Source: Aristolochia californica
Lineage: Eukaryota > Streptophyta > Magnoliopsida > Piperales > Aristolochiaceae
NCBI GenBank assembly: GCA_029961685.1
Contig: JARWKL010000009.1
Span: 13,263,237 to 13,327,236 of the forward strand
Reading direction: 5' to 3'
DNA: 64,000 bases
The notes below the pieces were generated by a model. That model saw only the letters and a list, made by a program, of their open reading frames with translations, was not told where the DNA came from and searched no databases. The translations under genes were made by a program, and so were the position numbers. Shown one piece after another: positions 41,320 to 55,100 of the stretch (positions are counted from its first letter, which is position 1; each line of letters begins with the position of its first letter).

Positions 41320-44300
41320 ATCTCGTAGACAAAACAGAGAATAGATGACAACGAAATGAAAATTTTAAACTTTGTGTATGGAAAAAATTTAAAGCATTAA
41401 AAAAAAAGAAAGGAAAATTTATTCACACACCACAAATGAACAAAAAAGTTTTGTCATCCAATTTTGTGAAATTCCACTAGTACAACAACCCCAATAGCTT
41501 GGAATTTGATAAGAAAGAGATATTTCTACACATGCTTTAAAAAATGGATATGCAAGCTTGAAACATGTTAAAGATGCAAATGACCTATGGATCCAAACCT
41601 TTTAAAGAGAATAAAAAGCTGCTCATTAAATTATCAAGTGAACGTGTGATGGGATATTTAACTGAGTCAAACAAACCATTATTTGGCCCATTTACAAAAA
41701 GCTGACCTAACGATCATTGATGATTGTAAACATATTTATCATGCGTAACGGGCCATATTTTGGTAACGAATGACTTTTGGGTTGGGATTCAACACTCAGT
41801 TAAAATTCCCTCGCCTCCCCTTTTCTCGACGATTGTAAAACCTGATATATAAAAACTAAAAAGAGGTTTAAATCCCTAAAAATTACGGAAACTTTTTGGA
41901 AATATATCTCTCCATATTTTGTGCATTGTGCATTTCCATTTTAGATGTGTACATTTTTCTTATATCAAAACATGAGTTTTCACTTTTTCCTTCATCTCGT
42001 AGACAAAAAAGAGAATAGATGACAACGAAATGAAAATTTTAGACTTTGTGTATGGAGAAAATTTAAAGCAATAACAAACGTAAGTAAAGAAAATTTATTC
42101 ACACACCACAAATGAAAACAAAAGTTTTGTCATCCAAGTTTGGGAAATTCCACTAGTTCAACAACCCCAATAGATTGGAATTTAATAAGAAAGAGATTTT
42201 TCTACACATGCTTTAAAAAATGGATATGCGTGCCTGGAACATGTTAAAGATGCAAATGACCTATGGATTCAAACCTTTTAAAAGGAATAACAAACCGCTC
42301 ATTGAATTCTCAAGTGAACGTGCGGTGGGATATTTAACCGAGTCAAACAAGCCATTATTTTGCCAATTTACAACAAGCTGACCTCACAATGATTGATGAT
42401 TGTAAAGTGATTTATCATGTGTAACGGGCCATATTTTTGTAAGGAATGACTTTTGGGTTGGGATTCAACGCTCAGTTAAAATTCCCTCGCCTCCCCTTTT
42501 CCCGACAATTGCAAAACCTTATATATACAAACTAAAAAGAGATTTAAATCGCTAAAAATTATAGAACCTTTTTGGAAATATCTCTCCCTATAATTTTGCA
42601 TTGTGCATTTCCATTTTAGATGTATACTTTTTTCTTAAATCAAAACTTGAGTTTTCACTTTTCCCTTCATCTTGTAGACAAAACAGAGAATAGATGACAA
42701 CGAAATGAAAATTTTAGCCTTTGTGCATGGAAAAAATTTAAAGCAATAAAAGACGTAAGTAAGGAAAATTTATTCACACACCACAAATGCACACAAAAGT
42801 TTTGTCATCCAATTTTGGGAAATTCCACAAGTACAACAACCCCAATAGCTTGAAATTTGATAAGAAAGAGATATTTCTACACATGCTTTAAAAAATGGAT
42901 ATGCATGCTTGAAACATGTTAAAGATGCAAATGACCTATGGATCCAAACCTTTTAAAGAGAATAAAAAGTTGGTCATTAAATTATTAAGTGAACGTGCGG
43001 TGGGATATTTAACCGAGTCAAACCAGCCATTATTTTGCCCATTTACAAAAAGGTGACAAAACGATTATTGATGATTGTAAAGTGATTTATCATGCATAAC
43101 AGGCCATATTTTTTGTAAGGAATGACTTTTGGGTTAGGATTCAACACGCAGTTAAAATTCCCTCGCCTCTCCTTTTCTCGTCGATTGCAAAACCTGATTT
43201 ATAAAAACTACAAAGAGGTTGATATCCCTAAAAAATACAAAAAAAATTTGGAAATATATCTCTCTATAATTTTCCATTGTGCATTTATATTTTAGATGTA
43301 TACATTTTTCCTAAATCAAAACCTGAGTTTTCACTTTTCCCTTCACCTCGTAGACAAAAAAGAGAATAGATGAGAATGAAATGAAAATTTTAGAGTTTGT
43401 GTATGGAAAATATTTAAAGCAATCACAACCGTAAGTAAAGAAAATTTATTCACACACCACATATGAATACAAAAGTTTTGTCATCCAAGTTTGGGAAATT
43501 CCACTAGTTCCACAACCACATTAGATTGGAATTTGATAAGAAAGAGATTTTTCTACACATGCTTTAAAAAAACGATATGCATTCTTCAAACATGTTAAAG
43601 AGGAAAATGAGCTATGGATCCGAACCTTTTAAATAGAATAACAAACCGCTCATTTAATTCTGAAGTGAGCGTGCGGTGGGATATTTAACCGTGTCAAACA
43701 AGCCATTATTTTGCCCATTTACAAAAAGCTGACCTAACGATCTTTGATGATTGTAAAGTGATTTATCATGCATAACGGGCCATATTTTTCTAAGGAATGA
43801 CTTTTGGGTTGGGATTCTCCCCTCAGTTAAAATTCCCTCGCCTCCCCTTTTCCCAACGATTGCAAAACCTGATATATAAAAACTAAACAAAGGTTTATAT
43901 CCCTAAAAATTACAGAAACTTTTTGGAAATACCTCTCTCTATAATTTTCCATTGTGCGTTTCCATTTTAGATGGATAATTTTTTCTTAAATCAAAACATG
44001 AGTTTTCACTTTTCCCTTCATCTCGTTGACAAAACAGAGAATAGGAGACAACGAAATGAAAATTTTATAGTTTGTGTATGGAAAAAATTTAAAGAAATAA
44101 AAAACATAAGTAAAGAAAATTTATTCACACACCACAATTGAACACAAAGGTTTTGTCACCCAAGTTTGGGAAATTCCACTAGAACAATAACCCCAACAAC
44201 TTGGAATTTGATAAGAAAGAGATATTTCTACACATGCTTTAAAAAATGGATATGGATGCTTGAAACATGTTAAAGATGCAAATGAGCTATGGATCCAAGC

Positions 44301-46040
44301 CATTTAAAGAGAATAAAAAACTGCTCATTAAATTCTCAAGTGAACGTGTGGTGGGATGTTTAATCGAGTCAAACAAGCCATTATTTTGCCCATTTACAAA
44401 AAGCTGACCAAACGATCATTGATGATTGTAAAGTGATTTATCATGCGTAATAGGACATATTTTTGTAAGGAATGACTTTTGGGTTGGGATTCAACACTCA
44501 GTTAAAATTCCCTCGCCTCTCCTTTTCCCGACGATTGCAAAACCTCATATATAAAAACTAAAAAGAGGTTTAAATCCCTAAAAAATACAAAAACCTTTTG
44601 GAAATATCTCTCTCTAAAATTTTACATTGTGCATTTGCATTTTAGATGTATACATTTTTCCTAAATCAAAAGTTGAGTTTTCAGTTTTCCCTTCATCTCG
44701 TAGACAAAAAAGAGAATAGATGACAACGAAATGAAAATTTTAGACTTTGTGTATGGAAAATATTTAAAGCTATCACAACCGTAAGTAAAGAAAATTTATT
44801 AACAAACCACATATGAACACAAAGATTTGTCATCCAAGTTTGGGAAATTCCACTAGTACAACAACCCCAATAGATTGGAATTTGATAAGAAAGAGAATTT
44901 TCAACACATGCTTTAAAAAATGGATATGCATGCTTGAAACATGTTAAAGATGCAAATGAGCTATGCATCCAAACCTTTTAAAGAGAATAACAAACCACTC
45001 ATTTAATTCTCAAGTGAACGTGCGGTGGGATATTTAACTGAGTCAAACAACCCATTATTTTGCCCATTTACAAAAAGCTAACCTAACGATCAATGATGAT
45101 TGTAAGGTGATTTATCATGCGTAACGGGCCATATTTTATTAAGGAATGACTTTTGGGTTGGGATTCTTCACTCAGTTAAAATTCCCTCGCCTCTCCTTTT
45201 CCCGACGATTGCGAAACCTGATATATAAAAACTAAAAAGTGGTTTAAATCCCTAAAAAATACAAAAAATTTTTGGAAATATCTCTTTTTATAATTTTCCA
45301 TTTTGCATTTCCATTACAGATGTATACATTTTTCCTAAATCAAAACTTGAGTTTTCACTTTACCCTTCATCTCGTACACAAAAAACAGAAGAGGTGACAA
45401 CGAAATGAAAATTTTAGCCTTGTGTATGGAAAATATTTAAAGCAATCACAACAGTAACTAAAGAAAATTTATTCACACACCACATATGAACACAAAAGTT
45501 TTGTCATCCAAGTTTGGGAAATTCCACTAGTTCAACAACCCCAATAGATTGGAATTTGATAAGAAAGAGATTTTTTACACATGCTTTAAAAAATGGATAT
45601 GCATGCTTGAAACATGTTAAAGATTCAAATGAGCTATGGATCCAAACCTTTTAAAGAGAATAACAAACCGCTCATTTAATTCTCAAGTGAACGTGCGGTG
45701 GGATATTTAATCAAGTCAAACAGGCCATTATTTTGCGCATTTACAAAAAGCTGACCTAACGATCATTGACGATTGTAAAGTGATTTATCATGCGTAACGG
45801 GCCATATTTTTGTAAGGAATGACTTTTGGGTTGGGATTCAACACTCAGTTAAAATTCCCTCGCCACCCCTTTTCCCGACGATTGCAAACCTTATATACAA
45901 AAACTAAAAAGAGGTTTAAATCCCTAAAAATTACAGAAACTTTTTGGAAATATTTCTCTCTATAATTTTCCATAATGCGTTTCCATTTTAGATGCAAACT
46001 TTTTTCTTAAATCAAAACATGAGTTTTCACTTTTCCCTTC
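41320..46040 (+). repeat. Regular monomers, alternating families
   Basis: Landmarks at 41320, 41994, 42669, 43345, 44020, 44695 and 45369; intervals 674, 675, 676, 675, 675, 674 and 672. Units mostly alternate between the two families described for the right half. Units 43345, 44695 and 45369 carry a variant with ACAACCGTAAG or near it, and CCACATATGAA, seen again only at 47274, 54594, 57296 and 60651. The unit at 41994 shares private variants with the one at 62001. Confidence 0.9.
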
Positions 46041-46598
46041 ATCTCGTAGACAAAATAGAGAATAGGTGACAACGAAATGAAAATTTTAGACTTTGTGTAT
46101 GGAAAAAATTTAAAGCAATAAAAACTTAAGTAAGGAAAATTTATTCACACACCACAAATGAACACAAAAGTTTTGTCATCAAATTTTGGGAAATTCCTCT
46201 AGAACAACAACCCCAATAGCTCTGAATTTGATAAGAAAGAGATATTTCTACACATGCTTTCAAAAATGGATATGCATGCTTGAAACATGTTAAAGATGCC
46301 AATGACCTATGGATCCAAACCTAAAAGAATAAATAAACGGATTTATCATGCGTAACGGGCCATATTTTGTATGGAATGATTTTTGGGTTGGGATTCAATA
46401 ATCAGTTAAAATTCCCTCGCCTCCCTTTTTCCCGACGATTACAAGACCCGATATATAAAAACTGAAAAGAGGTTTAAATCCCTAAAAATTACAGAAACTT
46501 TTTGGAAATATCTCTCTCTATAATTTTGCATTGTACATTTCCATTTTAGATGTATACTTTTTTCTTAAATCAAAACCTGAGTTTTCACTTTTCCCTTC
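46041..46598 (+). repeat. Shortened monomer (558 bp)
   Basis: About 117 bp are missing near 46320-46338. GGATCCAAACC is followed by a short A-rich remnant and then by the GGATTTATCATGCG segment. The missing part includes the GTGCGGTGGG element, the AAGCCATTATTTTGCC segment and the ATCATTGATGAT dyad. The junction is blurred by A-rich sequence, so the exact breakpoint and any microhomology are uncertain. Confidence 0.85.
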
Positions 46599-48621
46599 AT
46601 CTCGTAGACAAACCAGAGAATAGATGACAACGAAATGAAAATTTTAGACTTTGTGTATGGAAAAAATTTAAAGCAATAAAAAATGTAAGTGAGGAATATT
46701 TATTCACACACCACAAATGAACACAAATGTTTTGTAATCCAATTTTTGGAAATTCCACTAGTACAACAACCCCCATAGCTTGGAATTTGATAAGAAAGAG
46801 ATATTTCTACACATGCTTTAAAAAATGGATATGCATGCTTGAAACATGTTAAAGATGCAAATGACCTATGGATCCAAACCTTTTAAAGAGAATAAAAAAC
46901 TGCTCATTAAATTCTCAAGTGAAGGTGAGGTGGGGTATTTAACCGAGTCAAACAAGCCATTATTTTGCCGATTTACAAAAAGCTGACCAAACGATCATTG
47001 ATGATTGTAAAGTGATTTATCATGCATAGCAAGCCATATTTTTGTAAGGAATGACTTTTGGGTTGGGATTCAACACTCAGTAAAAATTCCCGTGCCTCTC
47101 TTTTTCCCGACGATTGCAAAACCTGATATATAAAAACTAAAAAGAGGTTTAAATCCCTAAAAAATACCGAAACTTTTTGGAAATATCTCTCTCTATAATT
47201 TTCCATTGTGTATTTCCATTTTAGATGTATACAGTTTTCCTAAATCAAAACTTGAGTTTTGACTTTTCCCTTCATCTCGTAGACAAAAAAGAGAATAGAT
47301 GACAACGAAATGAAAATTTTAGACTTTGGGTACGGAAAATATTTAAAGCAATCACAACCGTAAGTAAAGAAAATTTATTCACACACCACATATGAACACA
47401 AAAGTTTTTTCATCCAAGTTTGGGAAATTCCACTAGTTCAATAACCCCAATAGATTGGAATTTGATCAGAAAGAGATTTTTCTACACATGCTTTAAAAAA
47501 TGGATATGCATGCTTGAAACATGTTAAAGATGCAAATGACCTATGGTTCCAAACCTTTTGAAGGGAATAAAAAGTTGCTCATTAAATTATCAAGTGAACG
47601 TGCGGTGGGATATTTAACCGAGTCAAACAAGCCATTATTTTTCCCAGTTACAAAAAGCTGACCTAACGATCATTGATGATTGTAAACTGATTTATCATGC
47701 ATAAAGGGCCATATTTTTTTAACGAATGACTTTTTGGTTGAGATTCAACACTGTTAAAATTCCCTCGCCACCCCTTTTCTCGACGATTGCAAAACGTTAT
47801 ATATAAAAACTAAAAAGAGGTTTAAATCCCTAAAAATTACAGAAACTTTTTGGAAATATCTCTCTCCATATTTGTGCATTATGCATTTCCATTTTAGATG
47901 TGTGCCTTTTTCTTAAATCCAAACTTGAGTTTTCACTTTTCCTTCATCTCGTAGACAAAAAAGAGAATAGATGACAACGAAGTGAAAATTTTAGACTTTG
48001 TGTAAGGAGAAAATTTAAAGCAATAACAAACGTAAGTAAAGAAAATTTATTCACTCACCACAAATGAACACAAAAGTTTTGCCATCCAACTTTGGGAAAT
48101 TCCACTAGTTCAACAACCCCAATATATTGGAATTTGATAAGAAAGAGATTTTTCTACACATGCTTTAAAAAATGGATATGCATGCTTGGAACATGTTGAA
48201 GATGCAAATGAGCCATGGATCCAAACCATTTAAAAAGAATAACAAACCGCTCATTGATTTCTCAAGTGAACGTGCGGTGGGATATTTAACCGAGTCAAAC
48301 AAGCCATTATTTTGCCTATTTACAAAAACCTGACCTAACGATCATTGATGATTGTAAAGTGATTTATCATGCATAACGGGCCATATTTTTGTAAGGAATG
48401 ACTTTTGGGTTGGGATTCAACACTCAGTTAAAATTACCTCGCCTCCCCTTTTCCCGACGAATGCAAAACCTAATATATACAAACTAAAAAGCGGTTTAAA
48501 TCTCTAAAAATTTCAGAAGCTTTTTGGAAATATCTCTCTCGAGAATTTTACATTGTCCATTTCCATTTTAGATGTATACTTTTTTTAGTAAATAAAAACT
48601 TGAGTTTTCACTTTTCCCTTC
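46599..48621 (+). repeat. Regular monomers
   Basis: Landmarks at 46599, 47274 and 47946; intervals 675, 672 and 676. The units are full length with the standard motif order. The unit at 47946 ends with a GTTGAAGATG variant also present in the next unit (about 48866), showing local copying between neighbours. No additional structure is seen. Confidence 0.9.
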
Positions 48622-49193
48622 ATCTCGTAAACAAAACAGAGAAAAGAGGACAACGAAATGAAAATTTTAGACTTTGTGTATGGAAAGAATTTAAAGCAAT
48701 AAAAAACGTAAGGAAAATTTATTCTCACACCACAAATGAACACAAAATTTTTGTCAGCTAATTTAGAGAAATTCCACTAGTAAACCAACCCAATAGCTTG
48801 GAATTTGATAAGAAATAGATTTTTCTACACATGCTTTAAAAAATGGATATCCATGCTTGAAACATGTTGAAGATGCAAATGAGCTATGGATCCAAACCTG
48901 TTAAAAAAATAACAAACCGCTCATTGATTTCTCAAGTGAACTTGCGGTGGAATATTTAACCGAGTCAAATAAGCCATTATTTTGTTTATTTACAAAAAGC
49001 TGACCTAACGACCATTGATGATTGTAAAGTGATTTATCATGCATAACGGGCCATATTTTTGTAAGGAATGACTTTTGGGTTGGGATTCAACACTCAGTTA
49101 AAATTACCTCGCCTCCCGTTTTCCATTGTGCATTTCCATTTTAGATGTATACATTGTTCCTAAATCAAAACTTGAGTTTTCACTTTTCCCTTC
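48622..49193 (+). repeat. Shortened monomer (572 bp)
   Basis: About 103 bp are missing. GCCTCCC, which normally continues as CTTTTCCCGACG, is joined to the TTTTCCATTGTGC segment at about 49119-49124. TTTTCC is present at both parental breakpoints. The TATATAAAA box and the GGTTTAAATCC element are therefore absent from this unit. Confidence 0.9.
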
Positions 49194-52100
49194 ATCTCGT
49201 AAACAAAAAAGAGAATAGATGACAACGAAATGAAAAGTTTAGACTTTGTGTATGGAGAAAATTTAAAGCAATAACGAACGTAAGTAAAAAAAATTTATTC
49301 ACACACCACAAATGAACACAAAAGTTTTGTCATCCATGTTTGGGAAATTCCACTAGTTCAACAACCCCAATAGATTGGAATTTGATAAGAAAGAGATTTT
49401 TCTACACATGCTTTAAAAAATGGAAATGAATGCTTGAAACATGTTAAAGATGCAAATGAGCTATGGATCCAAACCTTTTAAAGAGAATAACAAACCGCTT
49501 ATTGAATTCTCAAGTGAACGTGCGGTGGGATATTTAACCGAGTCAAACAAGCCATTATTTTGCCCATTTACAAAAAGCTGACTTAACGATCATTGATGAT
49601 TGTAAAGTGATTTATCATGCGTAACGGGCCGTATTGTTGTGAGGAATGACTTTTGGGTTGGGATTCAACACTCAATTAAAATTACCTCGCCTCCCCTTTT
49701 CCCGACGATAGCAAAACCTGATTTATAAAAATTAAACAAATGTTTAAATCCCTAAAAATTACAAAAAATTGTTGGAAATATCTCTCTCTATAGTTTTGCA
49801 TTGTACGTTTCCATTTTAGATGTATACTTTTTCCTTAAATCAAAACTTGAGTTTTCACCTTTCCCTTCATCTCGTAGACAAAACAGTGAATAGATGACAA
49901 CGAAATGAAAATTTTAGACCTTGTGTATGGAAAAAATTTAAAGCAATAAAAAACGTAAGTAAGGAATATCTATTCACACCCCACAAATGAACACAAAGTT
50001 TTGTCATCCAATTTTGGGAAATTCCACTAGTACAACAACCCCAAAAGCTTGGAATTTGATAAGAAAGAGATATTTCTACACATGCTTTAAAAAATGGATA
50101 TGCATGCTTGAAACATGTTAAAGATGCAAATGACCTAAGGATCCAAACCTTTTAAAAAGAATAACAAACTGCTCATTTAATTCTCAAGTGAACGTGCGGT
50201 GGGATATTTAACAGAGTCAAACAAGCCATTATTTTGCCCATTTACAAAAAGCTGACCTAACGATCATTGATGATTGTAAAGTGATTTATCATGCGTAACG
50301 GGCCATATTTTTGTAAGGAATGACTTTTGGGTTGCGATTCAACACTCAGTCAAAATTCCCTCGCCTCCCCTTTTCCCGACGATTGCAAAACTTGATATAT
50401 AAAAACTAAAAAGAGGTTTAGATCCATAAAAATTACATAAAATTTTTGGAAATGTCTCTCTCTATAATTTTCCATTGTGCATTTCTAATTTAGATGTATA
50501 CTTTTTTCTTAAACCAAAACATGAGTTTTCACTTTTCCCTTTATCTCGTAGACAAAACAGAGAATAGGTGACAACGAAATGAAAATTTTGGAGTTTGTGT
50601 ATGGAAAAAATTTAAAGCAAAAAAAAACGTAAGTAAAGAAAATTTATTCACACACCACAAATGAACACAAAAGTTTTGTCATCCAAGTTTGGGAAATTCC
50701 ACTAGAACAACAACCCCAATAGCTTTGAATTTGATAAGAAAGTGATATTTCTACACATTGTTTAAAAAATAGATATGCATGCTTGAAACAAGTTAAAGAT
50801 GCAAATGACCTATAGATCCAAAACTTTTAAAGAGAATAAAATGTTGCTCATTAAATTATCAAGTGAAAGTGCGGTGGGCTATTTAACCGAGTCAAACAAG
50901 CCATTATTTTGCCCATTTACAAAAAGCTGACCTAACGATCATTGATGATTGTAAACTGATTTATCATGCATAACGGGCCCCATTTTTTTAATGAATGACT
51001 TTTCGGTTGGGATTCAACACTCAGTTAAAATTCCCTCGCCTCCACTTTTCTCGACGATTGCAAAACCTGATATATAAAAACTAAAAAGAGGTTTAAATCC
51101 CTAAAAATTACAGAAACTTTTTGGAAATATCTCTCTCCATTTTTGTGGATTGTGCATTTCCATTTTAGATGTGTACATTTTTCTTAAATCAAAACTTGAG
51201 TTTTCACTCTTCCCTTCATCTCGTAGAAAAAAAAGAGAATAGATGACAACGAAATGAAAATTTTAGACTTTGTGTATGGAGAAAATTTAAAGCAATAACA
51301 AACGTAAGTAAACAAAAATTTATTCACACCCTACATATGAACACAAAAGGTTTGTCATCCAAGTTTAGGAAATTCCACTAGTTCAACAACCCCAATAGAT
51401 TGGAATTTGATAAGAAAGAGATTTTTCTACACATGCTTTAAAAAATAGATATGCATGCTTGGAACATGTTAAAGATGCAAATGACCTATGGATCCAAACC
51501 TTTTAAAAAGAATAACAAACCGCTCATTGAATTCTCAAGTGAACGTGCGGTGGGATATATAACCGAGTCAAACATGTCATTATTTTGCCCATTTACAAAA
51601 GCCTGACCTAACGATCATTGATGACTCTAAAGTGATTTATCATGCGTCACGGGCCATATTTTTGTAAGGAATGACTTTTGGGTTGGGATTCAACACTCAG
51701 TTAAAATTTCCTCGCCTCCCCTTTTCCCGACAATTACGAAACCTGATATATAAACACTAAAAAGTGGTTTAAATCCCTAAAAATTACAGAAACTTTTTGG
51801 AAATATATCTTTCTATAATTTTGCATTGTTCATTTCCATTTTAGATGTATACTTTTTTATTAAATCAAAACATGAGTTTTCACTTTTCCCATCATCTCGT
51901 AGACAAAACAGAGAATAGATGACAATGAAATAAAAATTTTAGACATTGTGTATGGAAAAAATTTAAAGCAATAAAAAACGTAAGTAAGGAAAATTTATTC
52001 ACACACCACAAATGAACACAAAAGTTTTGTCATCCAATTTTCGTTAATTCCACTAGTAGAACAACCCCAATAGCTTGGAATTTGATAAGAAAGAGATATT

Positions 52101-55100
52101 TCTACACATGCTTTAAAAAATGGATATGCATGCTTGAAACATGTTAAAGATGCAAATGACCTATGGATCCAAACCTTTTAAAGAGAATAAAAAGTTGCAC
52201 ATTAAATTCTTAAGTGAACGTGCGGTGGGATATTTAACCGAGTCAAACAAGCCATGATTTCGCCCATTTACAAAAAACTGACCAAACGATCATTGATGAT
52301 TGTAAAGTGATTTATCGTGCGTAACGGGCCATATTTTTGTAAGGAATGACTTTTGGGTTGGGATTCAACACTCAGTTAAAATTCCCTCGCCTCTCCTTTT
52401 CCCGACGATTGCTAAACCTGATATATAAAAACTAAAACCAGGTTTAAATCCCTAAAAATTACAAAAACTTTTTGGAAATATCTCTCTCCATATTTGTGCA
52501 TTGTGCATTTCCATTTTAGATGTGTACATTTTTCTTAAATCAAAACTTGAGTTTTCACTTTTTCCTTCATCTCGTAGACAAAAAAGAGGATAGATGACAA
52601 CGAAATGAAAATTTTAGACTTTGTGTATGGAGAAAATTTAAAGCAATAACAAACGTACGTAAAGAAAATTTATTCACACCACAAATGAACACAAAAGTTT
52701 TGTCATCCATGTTTTGGAAATTCCACTAGTTCAACAACCCCATAAGATTGGAATTTGATAAGAAAGAGATTTTTCTACACATGCTTAAAAAAATATATAT
52801 GCATGCTTGGAACATGTTAAAGATGCAAATGACCTATGGATCCAATCCTTTTAAAAAGAATAACAAACCGCTCATTGAATTCTCAAGTGAACGTGCGGTG
52901 GGATATTTTACCAAGTCAAACAAGCCATTATTTTGCCCATTTATAAAAAGCTGACCTAACGATCATTGATGATTTTAAAGTGATTTATCATGCGTAACAG
53001 GCCATATTTTTGTAAGGAATGACTTTTGGGTTGGGATTCAACACTCAGTTAAAATTCCCTCGCCTCCCCTTTTACCGACGATTGCGAAACCTGATATATA
53101 AAAACTAAAAAGTCGTTTAAATCCCTAAAAATTACAGAAATTTTTTGGAAATATCTCTTTCTATAATTTTTCATTGTTCATTTCCATTTTAGATGTATAC
53201 TTTTTTCTTAAGTCAAAACATGAGTTTTCACTTTTCCCTTCATCTCGTAGACAAAACAGAGAACAGATGACAACGAAATGAAAATTTTAGACTTTGTGTA
53301 TGGAAAAAATTTAAAGCAATAAAAAACGTAAGTAAGGAAAATTTATTCACACACCACAAATGAATACAAAAGTTTTGTCATCCAATTTTCGAAAATTCCA
53401 CTTGTACAACAACCGCAATATCTTGGAATTTGATAAGAAAGAGATATTTCTACACATGCTTTAAAAAATGGATATGCATGGTTCAAACATGTTAAAGATG
53501 CAAATGACCTATGGATCCAAACTTTTTAAAGAGAATAAAAAGCTGCTCATTAAATTCTCAAGTGAACGTGCGGTGGGATATTTAACCGAGTCAAACAAGC
53601 CATTATTTTGCCCATTTTTACAAAAAGCTGACCAAACGATCATTGATGATTGTAAAGTGATTTATCGTGCGTCACAGGCCATATTTTTGTAAGGAACGAC
53701 TTTTGGGTTTGGATTCAACACTCAGTTAAAATTCCCTCGCCTCTCCTTTTCCCGACGATTGCAAAACCTGATATATAAAAACTAATAAGTGGTTTAAATC
53801 CCTCAAAAATACAGAAACTTTTTGGAAATATCTCTCTCCATATTTTTGCATTGTGCATTTCCATTTTAGATGTGTACATTTTTCTTAAATCAAAACTTGA
53901 GTTTTCGCTTTTTCCTACATCTCGTAGACAAAAAAGAGAATAGATGACAACGAAATGAAAATTTTAGACTTTGTGTATGGAGAAAATTTAAAGCAATAAC
54001 AAACGTAAGTAAAGAAAATTTATTCACACAGCACATATGAACACAAAAGTTTTGTCATCCATGTTTTGGAAATTTCACTAGTTCAACAACCCCAATAGAT
54101 TGGAATTTGATAAGAAAGAGATTTTTCTACACATGCTTTAAAAAATGGATATGCATGCTTAAAACATGTTCAAGATGCAAATGAGCTATGGATCCAAACC
54201 TTTTAAAGAGAATAACAAACCACTCATTGAATTCTCAAGTGAACGTGCGATGGGATATTTAACTGAGTCAAACAAGCTATTATTCTGCCCATTTACAAAA
54301 AGCTGACCAAACGATCATTGATGATTGTAAAGTGATTTCTCGTGCGTAACAGGCCATATTTTTGTAAGGAATGACTTTCAGGTTGGGATTCAACACTCAG
54401 TTAAAATTCCCTCGCCTCTCCTTTTCCCGACAATTGCAAAACCTGATATATAAAAACTAAAAAGAGGTTTAAATCCCTAAAAAATACAGAAACTTTTTGG
54501 AAATATCTCTCTCTATAATTTTCCATTGTGCATTTCCCTTTTAGATGTATACATTTTTCATAAATCAAAACTTGAGTGTTCAGTTTTCCCTTCATCTCGT
54601 AGACAAAAAAGAGAATAGATGACAATGAAATGAAAATTTTAGACTTTGTGTATGGAAAATATTTAAAGCAATCACAACCATAAGTAAAGAAAATTTATTC
54701 ACACACCACATATGAACACAAAAATTTTGCCATCCATGTTTGCGAAATTCCACTAGTTCAACAACCCCAATAGATTGGAATTTGATAAGAAAGAGATTTT
54801 TCTGCACATGCTTTAAAAAATGGATATGCATGCTTAAAACATGTTAAAGATGCAAATGAGCTATGGATCCAAACATTTTAAAGAGAATAACAAACCGCTC
54901 ATTTAATTCTCAAGTGAACGTGTGGTGGGATATTTAACCGAGTCAAACAAGCCATTATTTTGCCCTTTTACAAAAATCTGACCTAACGATCATTGATGAT
55001 TGTAAAGTGATTTATCTTGCATAACGGGCCATATTTTTGTAAGGAATGACTTTTGGGTTAGGATTCAACACTCAGTTAAAATTCCCACGCCTCCCCTTTT

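Noticed and set aside
44693..44968. Open reading stretches of 60-91 codons, mostly minus strand (the longest is here)
   Set aside because: They recur at the same monomer phases in dozens of units, start and end at different places as substitutions create or remove stops, and are broken by frame-shifting indels. No known domain is recognisable. They are by-products of the repeat.
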